This document shows, piece after piece, positions 23,601 to 32,600 of a stretch of DNA of 64,000 nucleotides (the first letter of the stretch is position 1; every line of letters begins with the position of its first letter). Both the position numbers and the translations under genes were made by a program. The notes under the pieces are model-generated. The model made no database searches, was not told where the DNA came from, and worked only from the letters and a program-made list of their open reading frames with translations. Source of the DNA: Ophioderma brevispina (Eukaryota > Echinodermata > Ophiuroidea > Amphilepidida > Ophiodermatidae); contig JAMKCH010072562.1 of the NCBI GenBank assembly GCA_023653785.1, forward strand, positions 1 to 64,000. Direction: 5' to 3'.

Positions 23601-26600
23601 ACTGAGTTTGTAACTCTAAAGAAGGTGAGAACTGAAGGGCTTATCTCAAAGGGTAATAGGTTGGGCAGTTGTCACTGTTTTCTTACTAAGTTGGGCCATA
23701 ATTGATATTTCAGTTTTATAGGTTTAAAGATATCACAGAGAATCACGTTCAACTTGTTGTGAAATTGTCAATGTCGTACTTGCACTGAGGATGCCATTGA
23801 AGTTTGTACAAGGGTCAAATGTCAAATTGATGATATTGTGCTAAAGACCTCACCAATGTGTTCCTTTAGTCATAAGGATTCAGGAAAGGTATAGTTTGCC
23901 CTATCTGGGATGGATTGTTCAGGGGTTATTAGCAAAAAGATCAAAGATGAATTTTTTGGCCTACAGGGGCCAAAATTTGTCAAAATATTGATGATGAAAC
24001 GTGTAATCATGTTGTACGCTCACTTGTTATATCTCGTATAGTTACTGCAATTGTTATATGGAATGACAGCTAAAGACACACAGAAACTACAGACAATACA
24101 AAAAAGAACGGCCAGACTAATTTTCAAGGCAAACCGTATGGATCATACCTCTCCTCTCCTGAAAGAACTTCACTGGCTACCAGTTCGTAAACGCATCATC
24201 TACAAATTACTCATACTCGCATATAAAAGTAAACAGCAAACAACTCCGACTTATATACGAAATCTCATAAGATCTCATGATTACTCAAAAGGTAGCATGT
24301 TCCTTCGATCTCATGCAGACAATCTCCTTACTTGCAATAGAACTTATACAGCATTTGGTGACAAAGCCTTCTGCAATTCTGTGCCAGCTCTTTGGAACAA
24401 ATTACCTTTATCACTTCGTTCATCTCACAATCTTGCCAGTTTCAAATCTAAATTGAAAACATACTTATTTCCTAAATAATTGTCTGTGTAAAGCAAGTAT
24501 TTTTCATATGTTTTATAGCCTAAGTTGTAGCCTAAATTGTAGCCTATGTTGTAGCTTAAGTTGTACTCTAAGACCATCGTGTTAAGCACTTTGATCATTA
24601 TTTCCTAAGGCGCTATATAAATGCCATTTATTATTATTATTACTATTAAAAATTGAAACTCACACACCTACAATTGGGTCATATCAATTTCAATTTTCTC
24701 CACTCTTTTAGCATCATTGCAACATGGTGTGTCAGAAACCAACATTTTGGTTGTAAAATGACCTTGCTATTATTTTGACATAATATATTATTACATGAGA
24801 GAATTCCACTGATAATCATATCTTGAATCCTTGTGCATGTATAAGATACAACCATAGAGACCAGAGGGTGTTTTGAATCAATCCCATAATGCATAGCAAT
24901 GTGCCTATTCCGTACTGTACTAAACACATGTCAGTACTTATGGATAAAAAGTGGTCCAAAAGCTTAAGAACCAGAAGACATTTCATAATCATGCAAAAAA
25001 ATCCTTAAAGGAGAACCCGTACAACATATAATATTAAACAATATACACTATAAATAATTATTCACCACATATCGAGTGGTTTCATAGAAAAAGAGAATTA
25101 TATTAACCCCAAAAATGAATTAAGACCATCTAGTCTGACCATGTGCTATTAAAAATCGCGCTAGTGTATAATGTGTTATGCGATACGACCGGCACGTTTG
25201 CGTCATACATGCCATAGGAAATACACATATGAAAGCATCATGTGTGAAGGTGTATGACGCTACTGTGCCGTCCGCATCGCATAACACAAATACATATTTT
25301 TTTTTTTTTTTTTTTTTTCCCCCATATTACACTAGCACGAATTTCAAATAGCGCGTGGTCAGACAAAATGTTTTTAATTCGTTTTATGGTTAGTAAATTT
25401 CCATTTTTCCATGAAACCACTCCATATGTGTTCAATAATTGTTTTTATAACGTATATTGTGTAAGTTATTCTTGATACAGGTTCTCCTTTAAGTACTAAC
25501 ACTTTGTGGGCTAAAATGAGCATTAAAGTTAGGGTTTTTATGTGTTAAGAATAGGATTTTTGTGTGATCACATGACCCTATTGAGGTGAAATTTCCCCAA
25601 ACTCGTGCATTGTGGGATTGACTCGAAACACTTTCTGCATAGAGACAGAAGCTTTAACTTCCTGTGTATTTGTGTATCTTTTGTAGGGTAAGCTGTGGGT
25701 TTATCCTGAAGGAACACGATCTGGAAATCGCCAGGAACATATGCTGCCATTTAAGAAAGGGGCTTTTCATATTGCAGTACAAGCACAGGTAAACTTATGA
25801 ATGTTTAAGTATACAGTCACCGTCAAAATGCTTCATGGTATTTGCTCTGCTTGAGCGGGATGTGCGTAAAGTGATTTTGCTGAATTCTGATTGGCTGATT
25901 ATCGCTCATGACAACAGTGCGAGTTTGAGAGTGGCTCAGATCATACAAAGCCCCGCCCCTTTTCAAACGTTCACGACGCTGCTGCATGGCAATCACAGAC
26001 CGTTTACCTTTCACAGGGAGTATATAGGTGGGTGCTTAATGGTCCTGGACATGGCTGGAGTTAGACATTCTTAATTTATACATTTTAATAAAAAAAAGTG
26101 ATGAGGAGCATGTTTTAAAATGGGCTGATTTTTAAAAGTAACATCGGGAAAGTGTTAAAATTTCAATGATAATATACCAAACTGACAGCAGCTTCTCTGT
26201 TTTCGAGAACGCGTATCAAGATGCTCGAGTTGGATTTGACCTGTTATGACGGTCAGAGTAACAAGTACAACAAGAGAAACAAAGCTCACATCGTGACACG
26301 GGCACAGTGCCCTGCATAACAGCAGCACCAATAGGACATCAACACTATGCATGACTTCAGGACATATTGCACTGATTCAATGACATATTGACATGACGAC
26401 GAAAAAAACCGTGATCATAAATAGCTATTATTTATAATGATTTTTAAAGGACCACTATCAGTGATTTGCTAAATTCAGAAAATCGCACAATCATCCAAAA
26501 TCAGATTTGTTACATGTATGTAACAAGTATAGGTATCCTAACAATACCATGCAAATGATAAGACCACGAGCAAACTATAAGGACAGAATCGGAATGGAAG

Positions 26601-29600
26601 TCCTAAACTGGCCGTTCGGGACACTTCACTACACACACGTTAATTGAAGGGGGCTAACGTATCTTGGAACACTGCCGTTTTATTTACTTTCTGTCAATTT
26701 CTTCAGTTGGAAAAGGTAACTTTATGAGATTCTACAGATTATCTTTCACTTTGAGCTATTCTGCAAATTCACATATTTTTCAACTCACTGATAGTGGTCT
26801 TTAAAACAAGTATTAAATCAAGTAAAATTTAGAAAAAGTTACTGTGTGACACTGAAACACATGAGCGACGAAGTCTGGTCTTGTTAATTGTTTGAGTGGA
26901 CGAAACAAAACCCATAATCTCTTCTTGTCGGTTTCTTTGTCTGGGAACTTGAATAACGCTATTCTGTTCTGATTCTGGATTGTCGGTACAGTCACCGGCT
27001 GGTGCAGCCGTTGACAATACAGCGCATTATAATTGTAATTTTAAAGGATCAAATCAAAGAAAAATTATGCCATATGATACAAAACGTACGACGCATATAC
27101 CGAGAGAAGTCAATTGTGTACGTATACATGCAAGAAATCTGGGCCACGCGCATGTCCTTTCCACGATGACGATCATGAGCGTATCGCGTATTGGGTTACT
27201 CGACGAAACTTCTGGGCACGCTTGGCAGCGCGATTCACTTTAATTTTTGGAAGTTCTTTGAAAGCTTGTCCAAAAAACATAATATATGCCCAAATTTTTA
27301 TCAAATATTACGGTTCTCAATTAATGCTTCATGCAGATTTTACATTGATACCACTACTACTATGAATGAAACATGTTTTTTGGTGGTACCAGTATTTATA
27401 GTATGTTTAAGCATGTCCATGGACCTTTATACATCAACCCCCATCTGGATGTTTTTCACGAAACTCTTTCAAGTCAGATACTCCTGAAAATTAATCCCAT
27501 TACAAAATGTTAACTAAGATGTATCCCATTGTGGCAAAAAGGAATGGATGCAGTGGTCAGCCGTGGACCCCCACCTCTCCCCTCCCCTCCCTCAAAAAGT
27601 GGAATGCATGTTTTAAGCAAATTTGAAAACGTATTAAAAAAAACACAAAAACTAAAAAACATTTAAATTTATAAATTATTTTTAGGACCATCATTCCAGC
27701 ATAGTGTTATGAGCATATAACGACAGGTACTCAGATAAAAAGGAAAAAGATTTGTAAAGGTAAGCAAGATCCATCTGGTCATTTCCACCTGATACCAATT
27801 TGAGATGATTTAGAAAGCATGTATTAAAATCACCAATGCATCATGATCCAACCTTCTCCAACTTTTATGGAGCTGTAAAGAAATCTAGGTTTCACAAAAA
27901 CTCTGGAACATTTTTTAATTATTGAAAACACTTTCCAGAACAACAGTATTTCCATTTTTTGTTAAATTGTTTACCTATGCATTTACACCTGAAAGTGAAT
28001 AACTACCCAAAACTGCCATTTTTCTTGTTGTGCATGTAGTTTATTAAAAAGTGTTTCTTTATAGGGCTGCTTCGGATGGCGGGCATGTTCAAAAATTGGA
28101 TTTTTGTGTCGCATGAACGAATGTTCATGGAGGCACATTTACTAGTCCAATTCTGTGTGTACGTTATGTTCCGCCGTATGTTTGGTTAACCTTTTTAAAA
28201 TGCTCTTAGGGCTAAACGCTATCCCAATTTACTTCAAAATTGGTAGGATGATAGATGAGGTGCCGCAATTATGTGTAGCTTTTGGCTGAATTATTTTGCA
28301 TATTCAGTATTTTAATAGCTTATATTGGCCGGTCAAAATGCATAACCCTTTACAGCAAGGATTGTGTACAAGTTTATCTAGAGTTCCGTAGGCGTATAAT
28401 GATGACTTGGTGGAAGGAAGCGGGAATAAAGAGTTCTCGGCATGATTTAGATGTTGGCATATAGAACAAGTAACATATGCAAATTGGAAACTAATTTATA
28501 TGCCAAAAAATCAGGTAATCGCTAATTTTGAAACGTTACTGGATATCAAAAATTCCTTCACTGCCCGAAAATCCATTATGGTGCGCATCTTCTTTGCTAT
28601 TGAAAGTTCATGATTACATTGGGCTTAGGTATGCAAATGAGCTAATTAAATAGGCATAATTGCTTTATCGCTAAACTGGTTACATCGGATATGCGAAATC
28701 CTTTGTACATGCAAAATACTTATACAATATTCTTGTGTGTATGAATAATATGGAGGGGGAAGGGTGGGGTGGTGAAGGGGGTGGGCAGGGAGGGTGGTGG
28801 GGAGGGAAGGGTGGGGTGTTGAGAGAGGCAGGGTGGAGTGATGGGAGGGGGCAGGTAGGGTGTTTTAGTGGCGGAGGGGGGGTGCAGGTAGGGGAGGGGG
28901 TTTGCGGTGGGTGTGTCGGGAGGGGTCGGGTGGTGTGCACTTCGGGGTGATGGTTCCGCCCCGTCTGCGCCGACACGAACCCCTCAATATCCCCAGTGGG
29001 TCTCCTTTCGCGGCTGGCGGTTCCGAGAGTGGTTTTCATCATGTCGCGTGTCTTTGATGTGGGCTTAATGGGGTGCCGGTCGCACCCGGGGGGGGTGGTG
29101 GGTCAGGATGGTGTGCCGTTGGGGTAGGGTGCATCGAGGAAGGGTGGGGCGTCGGCGAGGGGCTGGGTGACATGTGACCCTGGGTGGACTTGTGACTTCT
29201 GTGACCGTGTGACCTCATGTTGACCTTTGGTGACCTTGTTGACTTCTTGTGCCGTGTGAACCTCAGTGACCTTGGTGACCTCATTTGACCTTGGGACTCA
29301 TGTGGCCCTGGTGAGCTCATGTGACTGGTAACCTTGTGTGACCTTGTGACTGTCACCTTGGTGACTTGGGGACCTGGTGACTTCATTGGACCCTTTGTGA
29401 CCCCATGTGAACTTTGTGTTGACCCATGTGGACCATGGTGACCCATTGTGACTTGGGGACACCATGTTGACCTTGGGACCCCCATGTGACCTTGTGACCC
29501 CATGTGACATTGGTGACCCCATGGGACCTGGGTGACCCCATGTGACTTGGTGACCCCATGTGACCTTGGTGACTGTTTTGACCTTGGTGACTGTGACCTG

Positions 29601-32600
29601 TGTGACCCATGTGTGACCTGGTGCCCTGTGTGACCTTGGTGACTGTGTGATCGTTGTTACCCCATGTGACTTTGTTAACAATGTGACCTTAGTTACCCCA
29701 TGTGACCTTGGTGACCATATGTGACCTTGGTGACCTCATGTGACCTTGATGACTCATGTGACCTTGATGACCCATGTGACCTTGATGACCTCATGTGAAC
29801 CTGGTGACCTAAGTGGACCCTGGGACCTATGTCCACCTTTGGCCCAATCACAAATCGGTGTGCCGGGGTAGGGTTAGGGTGGGATGCGAGGGGGTGGGGT
29901 GTCAGGGAGGCGGGAGGTGTGCGTACGGGGGGAAGGGTGCAATGGGGGCGGGGTGGGGTGCCATATTGGTGACTCATCTGACCTTTGTTGAACCCATGTG
30001 ACCTTTGGTGGCTACACATTCTCACCAGTGCATTAGTTCTCTTTCTAATCATTTGCCAAACTTCATCCTAAAGCAAGTGATCGCGCAACCAGGGCACACT
30101 GTGGTCGAGAACCGCCTTGTTGCTATTCTTTTCTACTTTTTGTGGAAGAGAAAAGAGAGAATTGCGCGGGGCTCCCTCTACGCTAAAATTAGAGGGAAAT
30201 TGTTTTGTATCCTCAGAAAATATTCTTGTAACCTTAAAATGGCCTGAATCTAAAAACTGGGTTTCCCAACACGAGATCTCATTCAGTATAGAATTTGAGT
30301 GGGTGAAGCCATTAACTCTAGTGAATTTACCCAGTTTCAAAAAGGTCTTGCAAGGAACATGGCAAGCTGATGGGCTGTTCCATATAGTTTTATTTCCAAT
30401 TTTAGATTAACTTCAAGTGTTGTGAATGATAAATTGGAACTTCTGACCACAGTTGTATTAGAAAAAAATATTTTCAGGTTTTTTTCACCACAAAATGTTT
30501 GCAATAAGACAGATACCATTTCCTGTAAATGAATAAAATCCAATAGAGGTTATTCCTGTGACGTCATTTCGTATCCATCGGCGAATCTTCACCATGATTA
30601 CGTACTGTTTACGGCACATACATGATCAAGTGTGCAAAGAATGTCAGACCGTTGTTTGAAATTGACTTCGTTCGTATTTCACCTACAGGGTATTTTTGGA
30701 ATCATTTCATATAGCTTCATAAAAAATGGAATATGAATTATATTTTACTGTGAAATTAAAAAAATTGCCGAAACAACCGCAGTCAGTCATCCGCAATTTA
30801 TCACTAACTTTAATTGATAAACTGGACGATCGCGAGGACCGGGAAATGAGCAGATTTTCTAGCGAGGTGCTTCTTTTTAGGTCTGTTTATAAAAAGTAAG
30901 TTACACCACAGGATGGAATCTTAGGATACGTTTATTCCATGTTAAATTTCTGATACTGATGATATAGCTAAAGCTTCAAAAGAACCAATTGATTTTAACA
31001 AATGTTGTCAAAACAGTCCTGACCTTACGCTTCAGATCGAAACGTTGGTTTGCGGATCATCTTTTTTTTAAAGCGTATAATATTTTGGGCATAAGGTAAT
31101 ATTGGGCTTAGGATGATCCCCAGGAATTTGTATATAACAAAACAGACATGAGGGGAAAACGGTGTATTTCAGTTAACATTCATTTTCTTCCTTTTTACTG
31201 GAAAATGTCATCTTTGCATAAGTTGTTGGTGGAGGGTGCGCGTAAAACAGTTCCCTGACGGGCGTGTCGCGTCCATCGTATGGCCACAAACCGGTGATGC
31301 ATGGTGTTTTTCAGGGGCTCATTTCGGCCAATCCTGCCACTAGAAAACCCCACTCCACTGCAACTGGTTTGAACGGGCTGCCGGGTTTGCACTTCCAAGC
31401 GAATTCATCCGATTTATTTTGTAGTGGGCATATTTTTAAATTATTATCAGCTGTTTTTTGACCCAAAGAGCTCAAGACGTGTACGTAAAATAGTTCCGAC
31501 ATATTACATTTCTATGCCAATTCCATGGTTTACGGAGACGAACTTTTCATCCTTTGCTACAGGTAGAAGGACTCCCAAGTGACGCATATTGCCTAAAAAT
31601 GCATGTTTGTTTTTGCTTGTAAATCTCAACTTATTTTTTTCCTGAAAAGGAAATATTGTTTCCTACATACCACTAAAGGTTCTTTTTAAATATAAATGCA
31701 GAAGTGTACAAAATCGTGGCAAATGGGGGGGGGGGGGGTGTGTTGAGTTTTTTGACTTGTTCCAGATATTCTCCATCTAACTGAAAATTGTACGGTCCCG
31801 TTCAAGCGGTGCGGGTGATCAAGTCGACACTACTTCTCTTTGTGTACCGTAAGCATGGTTTTTGAGCACTCTTAATCGCCGATCGATAAAAAGAGGAATA
31901 ACCTCTATGTCATTGGATTCACAAATAACAACAGTGTATAAGCTAATTACATTGTATGTGTACATAGAAAGAGTTCAATGGACTGTTATCCAATCTAGCT
32001 TACTGTCTCAGCAGATATTTAATAAATATTTACAAATATTTTACTGCCCAATGTAGTAAAAGTGTACAATAATTGTACAATGTCAAACTTGGATTGCTCG
32101 TTGCACAATGCAAATCCAAGTGAAATACTACGAACCAAATTTTAAAGATTGATAGAATTTTTTCCTCATACTGTTCAATGGTGTATTTTTTTGTGTGGTT
32201 GAAGTCAGAGCCATCATTATATATTTATTATTCATAATGAAATGCATAACAGGAGATTGTTTTGTTTTGTGTATGGGGATATGATTAAATGGATGGAATT
32301 GTACGCTGGTAATATTATGTAAATGTTCAAAATGCTCTGGTCTTTCAATTCTTGAACTGAGTTCTTAAATAAGTTGTGATTGTACAGTGGTCCATTATTT
32401 CCCATGGTGAAGTCCTGTGTGCACAGACTGCCCAAAGATTTGATCTAAGTTGGTGCTGCGCGAGAGATTAATGTTATCAGTCTGTCATAGGGAATTGTGG
32501 CCTAAACTTTGAAACTAAATCTAAAATATCTCCGGAAAACAAAGGGGTTCTATGGATGTTTTTGCATCAGAGGGTCCGTTACTATGTTTTGTTTTTAATA

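Noticed and set aside
28680..29042. 120-codon Pro-rich minus-strand ORF
   Set aside because: Simple translation of the G-rich tract.
29039..29681. Minus-strand ORFs of 154 and 127 codons, His/Gly/Ser-rich
   Set aside because: They are translations of the TGACC minisatellite in two frames at once; both frames are open because the unit lacks stops on that strand.
30697..30747. [15 protein letters not shown] after an ACAG, looked at as the missing AGPAT motif-IV exon
   Set aside because: Stop codon without a following GT donor, and weaker match than 27686-27759, which also has the right phase and splice sites.
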